This document shows positions 8,515-18,515 of a stretch of DNA of 64,000 nucleotides, piece by piece. The stretch is from Micromonospora sp. R77 (lineage in GTDB: Bacteria; Actinomycetota; Actinomycetes; Mycobacteriales; Micromonosporaceae). The stretch covers positions 5,890,001 to 5,954,000 of the forward strand of contig NZ_JALDST010000001.1 in NCBI RefSeq assembly GCF_022747945.1. The letters are read 5' to 3'. The translations under genes were made by a program, and so were the position numbers. How positions within the stretch are numbered: the first letter of the stretch is position 1; every line of letters starts with the position of its first letter. A model generated the notes under the pieces. The model saw nothing but the letters and a program-made list of their open reading frames with translations, ran no database searches and was not told the DNA's origin.

Positions 8515-10072
8515 TCATGTCGGCGATCGTAGGCCCAGTGGCGGGGTACTGCGGGGATACGTCAATTCGGTGAACAGGCCCGCGACATCTTGTAGTCGCG
8601 GGTGGCGGCCGTAGGGGTGGACGGCGGCGAGGAATTGGCGAGTGCGTTGGTAGACCGATTCGAAGCGGTACCCGGCGGTGAGGCTGAGTGCTTCCAGCGC
8701 CAGCCCGGCAGCGTGCTCGAGGTCGCCCGCTCGCGTGTGGGCGGTGGCCAGGTCGAGGCGGCTGAGCGCCTGCGGGCCGCGTAGCTCCGCCGCGTCGAAT
8801 GCCGCGACAGCGGCGGTGAGCTGGTCGACGACGCCGGTGGAGTCGCCGAGGACCAGGTAGGCCGTCGCCGCGTTGGCGGCGGCCCCGGGTCGGGCAGTAC
8901 GGGCCGAGGGTGAGGCTGGTGCTGATCTGCCCGTCCGCGGGGTGTTCGGGCAGCAGGGTGAACGCGCGGTCCACGGCCTGGTGGACGCCCCGGCGGTCGC
9001 CGAGGTGGGCGAGCGCTCGTGCCTGCCCGTTGATCGTGAGGCGGATGAGGTGCGGGCCGGCGCCAGCGTGGCGTAGGCCGTCTTCGGCGTAGGCGAGCGC
9101 GTCGCGGTGCTTGCCGGTGTAGTAGGCGACCAGGCTTTGGGTGGCGCGGGCCCAGGCCTGCGTGTCGGGTTGTTCAGCGGCGTGGGCGAGGTCGAAGGCT
9201 TCGGCGGCGTAGGCGTGCGCGACCGGGAAGGCGCGTAGGTCCAAGGCGAGGGCGGCGAGGAGCCCGGACAGGTGGGCGGCGGCGGTGTAGAGCCGGGCTC
9301 GTTGCGGTGGGTGCTGTCGGGCCGCCATCAGCTGGTCGACGCTGACCCGCAGCGGACGCAGCCGGGCTACGAGCGTGGCCGGCGGGAGTAGTTCGTTGTC
9401 ACCGATCGCCTGCCGTACTTCGTGTTCCAGGTGCGCCAGCCGTGGGTCGTTATCGGCCGTCACGGTCAGCGCGGACCGGCGGGCGGTGATGCGTTTCTCG
9501 TGCTCCCACCACACGGCTTCCGCGTTGGTGGCAGGGCCGGTGCCAGCGGGTGGGGGCGCTGGGCGGTGGCGGTGTTGGTGGTCCAGGTCGGCGATGCGGT
9601 CGTACTCGACGGTGAGTACGCCGCCGGTGCGCAACACCGCGTCGCAGCGGGACCAGAAGGATCGCTCGGGATGTTGGCGGCCGGTCTCGGTGTTCGCCAC
9701 CGAACTGCGCCCGTACTGCACGAGCCGGGCCAACGTGTGCTGGGTTTGGCCGGCGTCCTTCCGCAGGTGGGCGAGGTGGCGACCGAGCGCGCGGCGAGCG
9801 GCGGCAATCTCGTTGTGGTCGACCATCGCTGCCAACTCCTCGGGTTCCCAATCGGCGACCGCACCGCACCCATCGCAGACCAACCGGCGTGGCTGAAACA
9901 GCAGCTCGCTGAAGTACCCGGGTGTGCGGAGACCCGGCCGGGGAACCACGAGCGCGCACCCGCCGCACTGCGGACAGACCACAAGCATTCGGCCGGCGAA
10001 CCGTGCCAACGAGATCCCTGGATCGTGGTCACGCGCGGGCCCGGTACCCGGCTTAGAATCCATGGCGGACAC
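8515..10072 (-). pseudogene. XRE regulator with zinc ribbon and TPR-like domain, frameshifted
   Basis: The N-terminus has two CxxC pairs (VCPQCGG and VCDGCGA, about residues 33-70), a probable zinc ribbon. An XRE helix-turn-helix follows (about 100-150; AGQTQHTLARLVQYGRSSVA, NTETGRQHPERS). A long helical TPR-like region follows, as in actinomycete regulators with a TPR-type sensor. After SLTLGPYCP (about 8895) the continuous frame becomes Arg/Pro-rich nonsense. The neighbouring frame restores a TPR-like sequence (ANAATAYLVLGDSTGVVDQL, LSRLDLATAHTRAGDLEHAA, YRFESVYQRTRQFLAAVHP) up to a stop at 8515. One indel near 8880-8895 therefore explains the break. It may be a real mutation or a sequencing error. 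Confidence 0.7.
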
Positions 10073-10167
10073 CCTCGCAGGTTTGCGATTCTGCTCCCCG
10101 CCGGGGTCTCCAACTGGATGCGGTGGACCAAGCTGGCGAGGAGATCGACTGGGACAAGCCGTTTCCG

Positions 10168-10443
10168 GCCCGGCGGGCTACGGCGTTGTGCAGGGCGTTG
10201 ACGGCCAGCCTCGACTTCATTCGTGAGTCGATGGAGTAGCCGACGGTCCGGTTGGACCACACGTCCTTGATCGCGCACAGGTACAGCTTGCCCTCACCGG
10301 TGCGGTGCTCGGTGATGTCGGCCAGCCACAACCGGTTCGGGCCGTCGGCGGTGAAGTCGCGGCGCACCAGATCGTCGTGCACCGGCGGGCGGACCTTGCC
10401 GCCCTTGCCCCGACGCTTCTTCTTGCTGAACGCGCTCCACCAC
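10168..10443 (-). pseudogene. IS3-family OrfB transposase fragment
   Basis: The peptide starts at WWSAFSKKKRRGKGGKVRPP, continues HDDLVRRDFTADGPNRLWLA and runs on to SRLAVNALHNAVARRA. It is nearly identical to the middle of the intact OrfB at 60682-61545, including the first catalytic D (WLADITEH). Both ends are missing, including the second D and the E of the DDE triad. This is a dead fragment of the same or a very close IS. Confidence 0.88.
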
Positions 10444-10649
10444 CTTCTCCTGGAAGCCGAGTGTCGAGCCTTCGACCGCGGGTACCACCCTGAATTCGCG
10501 GAATAGCAGCGGCTGCCCGATCGTCGCTCAGCGCCAAGACGCGGTGGGCGGCCGATGAGAGAGCAATCCCACCGTTCACCTAGCCACGCCTGGGCGGGCT
10601 GGAGTGTGGCACCCTCGTGCGTGCACTCGCGGGAGACTGAGGAGATGGC

Positions 10650-11417
10650 ATGGGCGCGAAGACGGCGCTGGTGGTTTTCGCGGACGGTGACTTGCGGCCA
10701 GCGCTACTGGGTGCGGTTCCGTCCGCCCGGGCGGAGGCTGAAGCTCTGGTGCGGGAGGTTTTTCCCGGGTATGACGTGGCGTTGGTGGGTGACAGCACTC
10801 TTGAGGTGACGTACCCGCCGGATGACATCACCTGCGCCACGGTGCTGCCGGGAGCCGTACTTTTGTGTGACCGCAGGCTGGTCCTGGACCGGCCTTCTGA
10901 ACTGCCTGCGCATCTCCTCCGACGGGGTGCGGGCAGGCGGATAATCATGCACGGCATGCACTCGGTCGTCGACTGGCTCTGCTTCGCGGTGTGGGACGAC
11001 GGGCAGCTGGTCCGGTCCTTGAGCTTGTCACCAGACAGCGGCATTCTGGAGAACATCGGCGAGCCGTTCGATTTCGAGCGCCCGTACTGGGCCGGTGAGC
11101 GTCCGTTCGAACCGGTTCCGGGATGGTCCGGCAAGGACCCTTACCCGCTGCCGTTCCATCCGTTGGAGTTGGGTGAGGAAGCCCTTCGCGCCTTGTTCGG
11201 CTTCGTCATCGAAGGGCGCCAGGAGCCGGACGACATCGACGCGGACACCGTTCACCTGCACGAGTTCCTCGTAACCGACCCGTCGGGGGAGGAACAGGCC
11301 GCACGCGAGGCGGGCTACGAGCGGGCGACGCGTGACATGGGGCCGCCCAGGATGTTTCGGCCGGGCCCGGACGGAACGATGCAGGAGATCAGCTGGGATG
11401 AGTTCTCGGCGGGCTGA
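10650..11417 (+). CDS. DUF6928-type conserved protein
   Basis: The 255-aa soluble protein starts at an ATG preceded by GAGGAG. It begins MGAKTALVVFADGDLRPALL, the opening I associate with the DUF6928 family of actinomycetes. Later blocks include RRIIMHGMHSVVDWLCFAVW and ENIGEPFDFERPYWAGERP, and a helical C-terminus. The function of the family is unknown. The gene stands alone among small genes of immunity-protein type. No signal peptide or membrane segment is visible. Confidence 0.6.
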   Translation: MGAKTALVVFADGDLRPALLGAVPSARAEAEALVREVFPGYDVALVGDSTLEVTYPPDDITCATVLPGAVLLCDRRLVLDRPSELPAHLLRRGAGRRIIMHGMHSVVDWLCFAVWDDGQLVRSLSLSPDSGILENIGEPFDFERPYWAGERPFEPVPGWSGKDPYPLPFHPLELGEEALRALFGFVIEGRQEPDDIDADTVHLHEFLVTDPSGEEQAAREAGYERATRDMGPPRMFRPGPDGTMQEISWDEFSAG

Positions 11418-11532
11418 CCGTCGGATGATTCGAATTCTCCAGGTTGATCTTCACGCACGCGACTGTCGTCGAGGGTCGTGCCGGGCTGGAGGCTCAGGCG
11501 ACTGCGCGACGAGGATGCCTGCTCGGCGACGG

Positions 11533-12138
11533 CTATAGGTCGCCCGTGGCGGCTACCAGAACGACCGGCCCGTGGGTGTCCCACACGCCGACGCCGAGGC
11601 AGACGCTCCGATCCGGAAAGCGCCACACGGCCACGCCGCTCATGATGGTGAGGAGGAATCCGGTGAGGTTCGGGAGCGGCTCTCCACGCAGCATGCGATC
11701 CATGTCCGGCCGCAGGTCAACGCTCTCGGCTGATCCCCATCGTCGGCTCAACGCCTGATCGAGGTCAACGCAGTCCTGCTCGAAGCGATCCAGGACCTCA
11801 AGCATCCACGTGCTGTCCTCGAACTCTGCCGTGACACCCAAGTACAAGGCCACGAAGTCGTCCTCGACTAACCCTGTGGCAGGGGCACCAAGGGGTGGGA
11901 GAGGCTGCGCTGCGATGTCGAGTGTTCGAAGTTCGATCACCCGGTCCACGCAGCTCGCAAGATCCACGATCCGGCACGGTAGGTCACAATCCCCTGCAGC
12001 GGCGCCCCGCCCCACGGGCAGCAGCCAGACTCTCGTGGGTACCGCCCGCAGTTCGACGACGACGAGGACCGAGTCGTGCCCCAACTCCCGGGTGCCCTGC
12101 GCTACCTGGCCGGCGTCAAAGGTGCCGTGCTTCGGCAC
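11533..12138 (-). CDS. Hypothetical protein (201 aa)
   Basis: This GTG-started frame of plausible protein composition has alternating hydrophobic strands (SVLVVVELRAVPTRVWLLPV) and an acidic helical middle (LEVLDRFEQDCVDLDQAL). It ends in strands (VCLGVGVWDTHGPVVLVAA). There are no membrane segments or signal peptide. I do not recognise a family. Its neighbours are also unknown single genes. The product could be an immunity-type protein judging by location, but nothing in the sequence shows this. Confidence 0.5.
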   Translation of the reverse strand: MPKHGTFDAGQVAQGTRELGHDSVLVVVELRAVPTRVWLLPVGRGAAAGDCDLPCRIVDLASCVDRVIELRTLDIAAQPLPPLGAPATGLVEDDFVALYLGVTAEFEDSTWMLEVLDRFEQDCVDLDQALSRRWGSAESVDLRPDMDRMLRGEPLPNLTGFLLTIMSGVAVWRFPDRSVCLGVGVWDTHGPVVLVAATGDL

Positions 12139-12289
12139 GGCGATGGCCTACAGCCACCCTTGACCCCACCGAGTAGTGCAGTCTTCAGCACCTCCGGTGG
12201 ATGGGGGCAGGCTAGCGGCCACCTTTCGCCAGGAGGCTGGACGATCGTCGATTCCCCCACCGGGAGATCCACGGCTACCGCTGTTGCCG

Positions 12290-12634
12290 CTAGCTGGCTG
12301 AGGTAGGGGACAGCGGCAGCGCTACGCGTCGGCCCATCCCCAACTCCTCTGCTTCGTCGTCAGTGACGATCGCGAAGGCACCAGTAGGCACCCGGTCGAG
12401 GGTTGCCACCTCAGAGGCGACCCGGAGCAGGGCACTCTCGCTGCTGCCGGTGATGAAGAAGACGTAGACCTTTCCGTCTTCTTCCCCGTCGTCGTACTCC
12501 TGGACGCCGCCCTGCTCCTCCAGGTCCGCCAGGAAATCCTGAACATCACCGATCCATGGGAACCGGTACTCGTCGTCTGTCGCGCCAGGATCCGCCATCA
12601 GCGGGATGTGGATCTCAACAACCATCTTCGGCAT
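12290..12634 (-). CDS. Hypothetical acidic protein (114 aa)
   Basis: A short, strongly acidic, soluble protein: MVVEIHIPLMADPGATDDEY, an acidic middle (FLADLEEQGGVQEYDDGEED) and GKVYVFFITGSSESALLRVA. The alternating strand-helix pattern suggests a small alpha/beta fold of ferredoxin-like size. No family is recognised. Acidic small proteins of this kind are frequent among immunity proteins; that is only an analogy. Confidence 0.5.
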   Translation of the reverse strand: MPKMVVEIHIPLMADPGATDDEYRFPWIGDVQDFLADLEEQGGVQEYDDGEEDGKVYVFFITGSSESALLRVASEVATLDRVPTGAFAIVTDDEAEELGMGRRVALPLSPTSAS

Positions 12635-12911
12635 GGCAGTGATTCTCGCCGAGGCTGAGGTGACTGCGGCGGCGGGCCATCGATGAGGCCTGGACCCCGC
12701 GCAGTGCGGTCAACAGAGTCGTAGGCGCAGGGTGCTGCCGAGGCGCCGGCTCGTCTCCGGCGCGGGATGGGCGGCGGGTCGAACATCGTCGACCACTCGA
12801 ACGGGGCCAACGGTGACCGACCGCGAGTCGATCGCAGTGCCGGGCCCTTAGGACACGGACGGCGCACGAAGATCCACTGCTCGGCCTTGCCTAGCATTGC
12901 GGGGTGTCATG

Positions 12912-13493
12912 CTAATGACGCAGGGCGCCGAACCTGGCGTGAATCTCCGCTCGGCGTTGCTTCCGCCGCTGCTCCCAGTTCGGGTCGCATACCCGGCAGC
13001 GGCACGGCGGATCCCACAGCGCCACCTTCCGGCGGTGCCGCTCCGCCGTCGCCCTCTTTCGCCGCTCAGTGAGCGCACATCCGGCCCGATCCAGGTAGGC
13101 GAGCGCGCTCCACTCCCACGTTCCGTCTTCGTCGATGCCGGGAACCTTGCCCCACAGCTCCAACTCGCCCAGCCAACCGTTGCAGCTCGAACAGAGCAGA
13201 CCCCGGATGCAGTCCCCGCAGGTGTTGTGGTGGTCCGGACAGCAGAGGTGGTCGTGGTCGATGTAGAGGGGCTTCGCGTCGGCCCCTTGCAGGTGTCCTC
13301 GCTTGCAGATGCCGCACACCCCGTCCTGGGCGTTGCGGAGCTGCCGGTACCGCTCTGCCGTGATTCGGTGCCGACCGAGAGCCTTCGTGGGTAGGCCGAG
13401 CGCGCACACCTGCAATGGGTCTCGGCCCACGACGACCAGCGCCAGCGACGTAAGCGCGGTTACGTCGGCGGCCATGCCCTCGATCAGAATCAT
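12912..13493 (-). CDS. Recombination endonuclease VII-like HNH nuclease
   Basis: The core reads YRQLRNAQDGVCGICKRG, then LYIDHDHLCCPDHHNTCGDC and RGLLCSSCNGWLG. It has the paired CxxC zinc site and the D-H-D-H catalytic segment of phage T4 endonuclease VII-like HNH nucleases (PF02945 type). These cleave branched or double-stranded DNA and are common in actinophages and actinomycete genomes. The ATG at 13493 has GAGGAGG upstream. A Cys-rich, basic C-terminal tail (CRCRVCDPNWEQRRKQRR) could bind nucleic acid. The protein is about 193 aa and appears intact. Confidence 0.82.
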   Translation of the reverse strand: MILIEGMAADVTALTSLALVVVGRDPLQVCALGLPTKALGRHRITAERYRQLRNAQDGVCGICKRGHLQGADAKPLYIDHDHLCCPDHHNTCGDCIRGLLCSSCNGWLGELELWGKVPGIDEDGTWEWSALAYLDRAGCALTERRKRATAERHRRKVALWDPPCRCRVCDPNWEQRRKQRRAEIHARFGALRH

Positions 13494-13667
13494 CCGCCCG
13501 CGATACCTCCTCGTTGCGTGTCTTGACGGGGATGATTCCACCGCCATGGGAAGGGCCGATGGCGGCCCGACCTCGACCTCCTCCGCAAACGCGTCCTCGC
13601 CACCCCCTTGGGCCATCAAGATCAATCACAGAATGTGTGCCAGAGCCAGTTTTCAGACGGAGCCGAC

Positions 13668-13722
13668 AGCTGGCCAGGTCTTCCTGGCCGGTGACCTCTT
13701 CGGCGATCCTGAAGGTGTCAGT
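13668..13722 (-). repeat. Relic A of a repeated coding segment (AEEVTxQEALVRGLP family)
   Basis: The minus strand reads TDTFRIAEEVTGQEDLAS, homologous to segments at 18.5, 25.7 and 26.95 kb. Only about 18 codons match here. Differences between copies fall largely at third positions or are conservative, indicating origin from a protein-coding gene rather than a structural DNA repeat. Confidence 0.5.
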
Positions 13723-13827
13723 ACCTGTAGCTCAGGTTCACTGGCTGACATCCGCTCATGCCGGCGAGCGGATGCTGAGGTACTGATCGCCTGCGTGGTA
13801 CCAGGATCGCCTCTGTACGATGCGTCG

Positions 13828-14403
13828 ATGCCTGAACCGCTCAACCGCGAGTGTCATTGTCTGCTGTGTGAGGGTGACGGCGCCCCCCGGCGTTGGTGGC
13901 GGTCAGCGGACGGGTCTTGGCCGGATCGTGAGCGCCGGAACGCCCGGCTGGTCCGTGAGTATGGGTGGGGTGTGACCGGCGTTCATGGCATGACCATGCC
14001 CGACTGGGCGTACTCGATTGGTCTGTGGCACAGCTACGGCAGTGTCGAGGTCTGCCTACTCGGCGTGCCCCAGCAGCAGGGTATGGACATCGTCAACGCG
14101 GTCGGCGAACGAATTCGCGACGGGCTCACGCTGACGCCGGATCTGAAACTGGTGGACGTCGTTGACGAGCACGAGCTCCGCCTCGCTCCGGTGCACAGCA
14201 GCTGGTACGAAGGATTGTTCGGTGCTGCCATCGACTACTATCAGCGTCCACCGTTCCCGGTGGTTCAGCTCCTGTGGCCTGACACGTCTGGCCGGTACCC
14301 AGGGGACCCAAAACGTGAGCACGGTGCCTGTGACGCGCAGCCGGCGCTGTGGCGGCCGATGGGCGAGCACCCGCGCTGTGTGTGGACGGAGACGCCAGCA
14401 TGA
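13828..14403 (+). CDS. DUF4262 domain protein
   Basis: The 191-aa protein has the DUF4262 pattern. It opens with a Cys-containing segment (NRECHCLLCEGDG), has YGWGVTGVHGMTMPDWAYSI with GLWHSYGSVEVCLLGVPQQQ, and then RIRDGLTLTPDL. DUF4262 proteins are small cytoplasmic proteins often found with polymorphic toxins and immunity genes; no activity is known for certain. The ATG at 13828 matches the start of conserved sequence, so the longer upstream frame is not used. Confidence 0.82.
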   Translation: MPEPLNRECHCLLCEGDGAPRRWWRSADGSWPDRERRNARLVREYGWGVTGVHGMTMPDWAYSIGLWHSYGSVEVCLLGVPQQQGMDIVNAVGERIRDGLTLTPDLKLVDVVDEHELRLAPVHSSWYEGLFGAAIDYYQRPPFPVVQLLWPDTSGRYPGDPKREHGACDAQPALWRPMGEHPRCVWTETPA

Positions 14404-14559
14404 GACCGGTATCTTTGCGTCGTTCCGCGGCCGTCAAGACGCTGCGTGCCCATGCCGGCTCGATCAGGCCTGCCTTGGAAGGTGTCACCCGCTGAAGTGC
14501 CCGGGGGCAATTGGCGGCCCTGACGTTGTCGTGGACCTGGCGGTCGGCTGCCCATCCGG

Positions 14560-15540
14560 TCATGTGGCCGTGGGTGTGACAAGACCCGACTCGTAGGCCG
14601 CGATGACGGCCTGCACGCGGTCGCGGCAGCCGAGTTTGCGCAGTACTACAGACATGTGAGTCTTGACTGTCTCCTCGCCGATGACCAGATCGGCGGCGAT
14701 CTCAGCGTTGGACAAGCCTCGAGCGGCGGCGAGAAGCACCTCCTGCTCGCGCCGGGTGAGGGTGGCAAGCCGCTGGGCCCTCGGCCCTGACGGGACCGGT
14801 TCGGCGGGGCGTGACGGCGCGCTGTCGGCGGGCACGGCCGCTTCGGCGGGTTCCGCCGGTGGTTCGGAGATCGACGCGGCGCGAGTGACCTGCAGCCGGC
14901 GCTTCACAGATCTCGTGAGCACGGCCGTCAGCACGACGGCGGGCACCGCGCCCAGGTACGCCGCCAGGTAGAACAGCCTGGTGCCGTCGAGCCACCGATC
15001 CGGGTCTCTGGCGTATAGGTGGACTGACCCGACGATCGGCACGCTCCAGGACACCCCGCTCGTGCAGTAAGCCAGTGCCAGGGCGATCGCCAAGGCTGCG
15101 ATCCACAGCGCGCGTCGGCGGGCGCCGTCAAAGACCGCAACCCCGAGGACGGCCAGGTTTGCCAGCCACCAGCCCCACATCATCGTTGTCGTTACCGGTG
15201 AGAGCACCCAGGGGACTGCGGCCAGCAGGCTCGCCAGGCCGAGCCGACGCCGCGACAGAACGACCGCCATGATCGCGGCGAGGTTGGCGAGCCCGAGCGC
15301 GATACGGCCAACACCCGGCACAACGTTCGGAAGGTCGCCGATGACCGGTCCCGACGGCGGCCGGGCCGGCGTTGCCAGGAGCACGAGCCCCACGACGATC
15401 GCGAGCGTCAAAGGCGCAGCCCACTCGGCCACGACGGCCCGCAGGCCGGCCCCAGCCACGGAGAAGCCAACCAGGCGCCGCGTCTGGTTGGCACCCGACT
15501 GCACATGCGGAAGGTCAGGATCGGCCACGTCTTCGAGCAT
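14560..15540 (-). CDS. Membrane-anchored LuxR-family transcriptional regulator
   Basis: The C-terminal LuxR helix-turn-helix reads [40 protein letters not shown] and [20 protein letters not shown]. The N-terminal half has about six hydrophobic segments (for example [49 protein letters not shown]), joined by an acidic-proline linker to the DNA-binding domain. This resembles actinomycete regulators that sense a signal at the membrane without a separate kinase. The ATG at 15540 was chosen; a GTG just upstream (VRYRIAGM) is possible. No target operon is evident. Confidence 0.82.
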   Translation of the reverse strand: MLEDVADPDLPHVQSGANQTRRLVGFSVAGAGLRAVVAEWAAPLTLAIVVGLVLLATPARPPSGPVIGDLPNVVPGVGRIALGLANLAAIMAVVLSRRRLGLASLLAAVPWVLSPVTTTMMWGWWLANLAVLGVAVFDGARRRALWIAALAIALALAYCTSGVSWSVPIVGSVHLYARDPDRWLDGTRLFYLAAYLGAVPAVVLTAVLTRSVKRRLQVTRAASISEPPAEPAEAAVPADSAPSRPAEPVPSGPRAQRLATLTRREQEVLLAAARGLSNAEIAADLVIGEETVKTHMSVVLRKLGCRDRVQAVIAAYESGLVTPTAT

Positions 15541-15791
15541 GCCAGCGATCCGGTACCTCACACCTCCCGGACGACGGGGGTATCGCCTCCCCCGTACGGG
15601 GGAGATCGTGCCGCGGCCTCCTACTCCTGCACGGCGCTCCGCCCGCCCGGCAGGCGCTCGTGCCTCATCGGGAGGAGCGATCACCAACCCGTTCGAGGGC
15701 TTCTCCTCCTCTACGGGCTTCAGCGACCATTGTTAACGAGACCGGCAAGCGGGCAGGACGCGGCGGTAGTTTGATCTCGGCGAGGCTCGAC

Positions 15792-16235
15792 TCAGCTGTT
15801 GCTCACTGCAGTGCGCCGAGCCAGCAACGCAGGAAGGCCAAACTCCCGAATGGCCGCCACGACTTCCGCGGCGGCGTTTGGCGCATCCCCGGGACCTGTG
15901 ATCGTCCACCAGTGGTCTCGCTCGGTTGGCATGAGAGCGCCGATGCGCCTCGACCAAACCGGCTCGCCGTAGTAGTCGTTTGCCGAGGGCACCTCGGGCA
16001 AGTGAGGTTTTGCCTGCCGGCTTCGGGTCCACGCACCCTTATCCACCAGCAAGAAGTTGACGGTGAACTTCGCGCGGTCAGCGGTGTTGGACATCGATGA
16101 CTGAAATCCGATCCGCGCCCAAAACTCTTCGTCGTCGAGCCGGTACAGCTTGCTCGATCCCTCCAGGCCCATGTCTCTGAGGGCGGGAGCTGCCACGTCA
16201 CGCAGCACCGCTTTGTAGGCGTCCTGAGCAGTCAT
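15792..16235 (-). CDS. DUF4304 domain protein
   Basis: The 147-aa protein begins MTAQDAYKAVLRDVAAPALR and continues with DMGLEGSSKLYRLDDEEFWA and RIGFQSSMSNTADRAKFTVN. This is the pattern of DUF4304 proteins: N-terminal helix, 'GFxxxxxxxxR', 'QxS...' and strand-rich core. These small cytoplasmic proteins are frequently found in toxin-immunity gene arrays. The start at 16235 is preferred because the frame upstream of it is Arg/Ser/Cys-rich and unlike the family. Confidence 0.75.
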   Translation of the reverse strand: MTAQDAYKAVLRDVAAPALRDMGLEGSSKLYRLDDEEFWARIGFQSSMSNTADRAKFTVNFLLVDKGAWTRSRQAKPHLPEVPSANDYYGEPVWSRRIGALMPTERDHWWTITGPGDAPNAAAEVVAAIREFGLPALLARRTAVSNS

Positions 16236-16588
16236 CGGGTCGCTCCACGCTCGGCGCCGGCACCGGCGCTGCGACGATTCACCGGAGCACCATGCCATCC
16301 GCCTGCCAGTAGCCGATACCCCGGGTTCTACCCCCGCGCCTCGCAGGACCCCCGCGGTGCAGGTCGTCAGGGAACCGCGTGGCCGACGGCCGGCAGCCGT
16401 TGTCGAGACGGGACGGTCGGAGGCGGTGGCGTGCCCCTACGGCAGGATGATCTCGATCGGCGGTGTTGCCGGCGTGGAGATCCGGTGCTGAAGGGTCGTT
16501 CATCGAGGTGACAACGGCCGACGGCGCATGAGTGGGCTGACGTGTGTTTAGATCTGGGCACTTACCGATGCTGGCTCGGAGGTGAGAA
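16236..16588. other. Intergenic, no gene recognised
   Basis: No convincing coding frame or RNA is seen. The right end carries the ribosome binding site GGAGGTG of the SUKH gene, 6 bp before its ATG. Confidence 0.5.
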
Positions 16589-17128
16589 ATGAACGACTCG
16601 GTCAATATGATTGATCGTCTTGCTGATCTGGTGGGACGGGAGGTTGCAGCCCCAAAGGCGATCGACTGGTCAACTCTCATCGAAGCCTCAGGTCACGACT
16701 TCCCGCCTGATTACCGCCGCTATGTTGAACGCTTCCCGCCGGGTGCCATTGGGCCGCTCACGGTTCACCACCCTGGCCGGTGGGGATTGGTCGATTTTGT
16801 GACTTACGCGAGGAACTACCACGATGTAATGAATGATAAAGCCGAAATGGAGGGAGTCTATCCGTATCACTTTGGCGAGTCGGTCGGCGACCTGTGTATG
16901 TGGGGTGCTGTTCAAGCCGATTACCTACTCTGTTGGCATATAACGTCAGCTTCTCCGTCGGACTGGCCGACTGTGGTTTGCGACATTGCGATGGCTGAGG
17001 CACCCGAACTCTACAATGGGACTATGGCAGAGTTGCTCCTAGACCTTGGCGAACGGCGAGAGTCGGTGTCCGTGATCAACTATGTCACCGATACAAGTTT
17101 GCCGTACAGATTTTTCCCGTTCGCGTAG
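16589..17128 (+). CDS. SUKH (SMI1/KNR4-like) family immunity-type protein
   Basis: The 179-aa protein shows the SUKH hallmarks: ASGHDFPPDYRRYVERFPPG (helix, 'FPxDYxxfl', then a 'PGxIG' turn), a strand with W (RWGLVDFVTYARNYHDV), and a later LCMWGAVQADYLLCWHI. SUKH proteins act in bacteria as immunity proteins that bind and neutralise polymorphic toxins. The GGAGGTG ribosome binding site is strong. No toxin gene is adjacent, so this is an orphan immunity gene. Its base composition is lower in GC than its neighbours, consistent with transfer. Confidence 0.8.
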   Translation: MNDSVNMIDRLADLVGREVAAPKAIDWSTLIEASGHDFPPDYRRYVERFPPGAIGPLTVHHPGRWGLVDFVTYARNYHDVMNDKAEMEGVYPYHFGESVGDLCMWGAVQADYLLCWHITSASPSDWPTVVCDIAMAEAPELYNGTMAELLLDLGERRESVSVINYVTDTSLPYRFFPFA

Positions 17129-17260
17129 CGGTCATAGATGGACCCTCCTCGCCGCCGAAGTGGATTCGAAAAGATGCCTTCCGGCAGCTGTGCTCGGGTT
17201 TGTTAATTGTGCCCGGCGCTCTCCCGTGGCGCTCTCAAATGAGATGGCAGGTGGCGTGTC

Positions 17261-17761
17261 GTGAAGCGGATTAAGGGTAAGCGCAACCCAGGTGGTTCCG
17301 AATCGATGCCCCCTGAGGAGATGCCCCGAACACTCATGGGCAGATTCCTCTTGGCTAGCATGCTGCGTTACAAGTCCGAGAGTGACCGCCTGTCGGCGAA
17401 CTTCGGCGAGTTCAGTTCCTTGGCTTCAGCTCATGTCATGATTGCCGCCTTTGAAGTCGCGGTCGGGCGACTCTTCGCCTCAGCAGCTGATCTCGAAGAG
17501 ATTCGCGTATTCGTTGCGGATATGCGTCGCGGTTTTGGAGTAGAATTCCCCTCGCTGGAGACAGAGACGCTCATTCGGCACATGTTGGGCGAAGAGGTTG
17601 CCATAGGCGGTCTGTCAGTAAAGACGAAGACGCTGGCTATGATGTTTACCTTGATGGCATGGGCGGACTTCCAGCAGCGCGCCGAAGTCGGAGTGGCATC
17701 TCTCGTATGCGAGGCAGAGCGTAAGGCGTTCGCGCGGGGGTACCAGCCGGAAGTCGCCTGA
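17261..17761 (+). CDS. Hypothetical helical protein (166 aa)
   Basis: A GTG-started frame begins with a basic tail (MKRIKGKRNPGG) followed by an almost entirely helical protein: MGRFLLASMLRYKSESDRLS, VAVGRLFASAADLEEIRVF and LIRHMLGEEVAIGGLSVKTK. It lies 130 bp downstream of the SUKH gene on the same strand and shares its lower GC content, so the two may have arrived together. No family is recognised and no membrane segment or signal peptide is visible. Confidence 0.5.
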   Translation: MKRIKGKRNPGGSESMPPEEMPRTLMGRFLLASMLRYKSESDRLSANFGEFSSLASAHVMIAAFEVAVGRLFASAADLEEIRVFVADMRRGFGVEFPSLETETLIRHMLGEEVAIGGLSVKTKTLAMMFTLMAWADFQQRAEVGVASLVCEAERKAFARGYQPEVA

Positions 17762-17905
17762 TACGCCGACCCGCGACGATCAGGTGGGCGGTTCATGCCG
17801 TCATGGTTCCAGGGCGGCGCCCGGCCTGGCCATGACGGATGCCGGAGGGACTGTCCCGAGACCCGCCCGTCCGTGTCAACTGCCGCCGGTTCCGGAACGC
17901 AAGAT

Positions 17906-18515
17906 TGGGGGAGCAGGATGGGAGCAGGCGGGTGCACTGAACGGCCTTGAACAGGGCCTAATGGCATCGAGCGGCGCTCAACTGCACCCACCACGACCTG
18001 CCAATTCGCGTTTCCGCAGGTCAGAGTCGGTGCAGCGTCCTGCTTCACACGGGAGTGCTCCGCGGTATCGAAGAGTGGTCGACAATTCTCTATATGGCCT
18101 GGTAGGAGAGTGTGCGCAGGTCGCGGCGGTAAGGGGCTGCTGGATGGACTGGCCTTGCAGGTGGGAGCAGATTGGGCGCAGGTTGGCGAAGTGGTCACCG
18201 TGCCCGAAGAGCTCACTGAGCCCGGGGCGGGGCAGAGGGCTTTGACCTGTGGAGATGCAGGGGAGCGGTCTGGTGTGAACTCCCAGAGAAGACCGAAGTG
18301 GTCAGGGTTCGCTGCTTCCCGCCTGGCTGTTGTCGGCTGTTGGCCTGGGGCCCGCCAACGCCGATCACGAGGGCCATGCCGCATCGACGTACGGCTATGG
18401 GAGCCGTCGTGGTGGCGTCGGTATGGATCCCGCGAGTTGAGACCCGAATCCCACCCGGCAAACCTCTGAGCAGGGCTTCCTGAGCGGTGACCTCTTCGGC
18501 GAACCTGAAGTGGTC
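17906..18515. repeat. 600-bp repeat block, copy 1 (attP-like left arm)
   Basis: This block is homologous over its whole length to 26375-26985. Its left ~140 bp is shared also with 31154-31295. The arm contains GGGAGCAG direct repeats, an inverted repeat GGGTGCA (17930-17936) / TGCACCC (17983-17989), and a hairpin GACCTGC...GCAGGTC. It ends at TTCACAC (18044-18050), the anticodon-loop sequence of tRNA-Val(CAC). Here the sequence after TTCACAC is not tRNA but an arm shared with copy 2. This looks like an attP-type site with both arms. The right end of the block overlaps a minus-strand coding relic. Confidence 0.55.
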
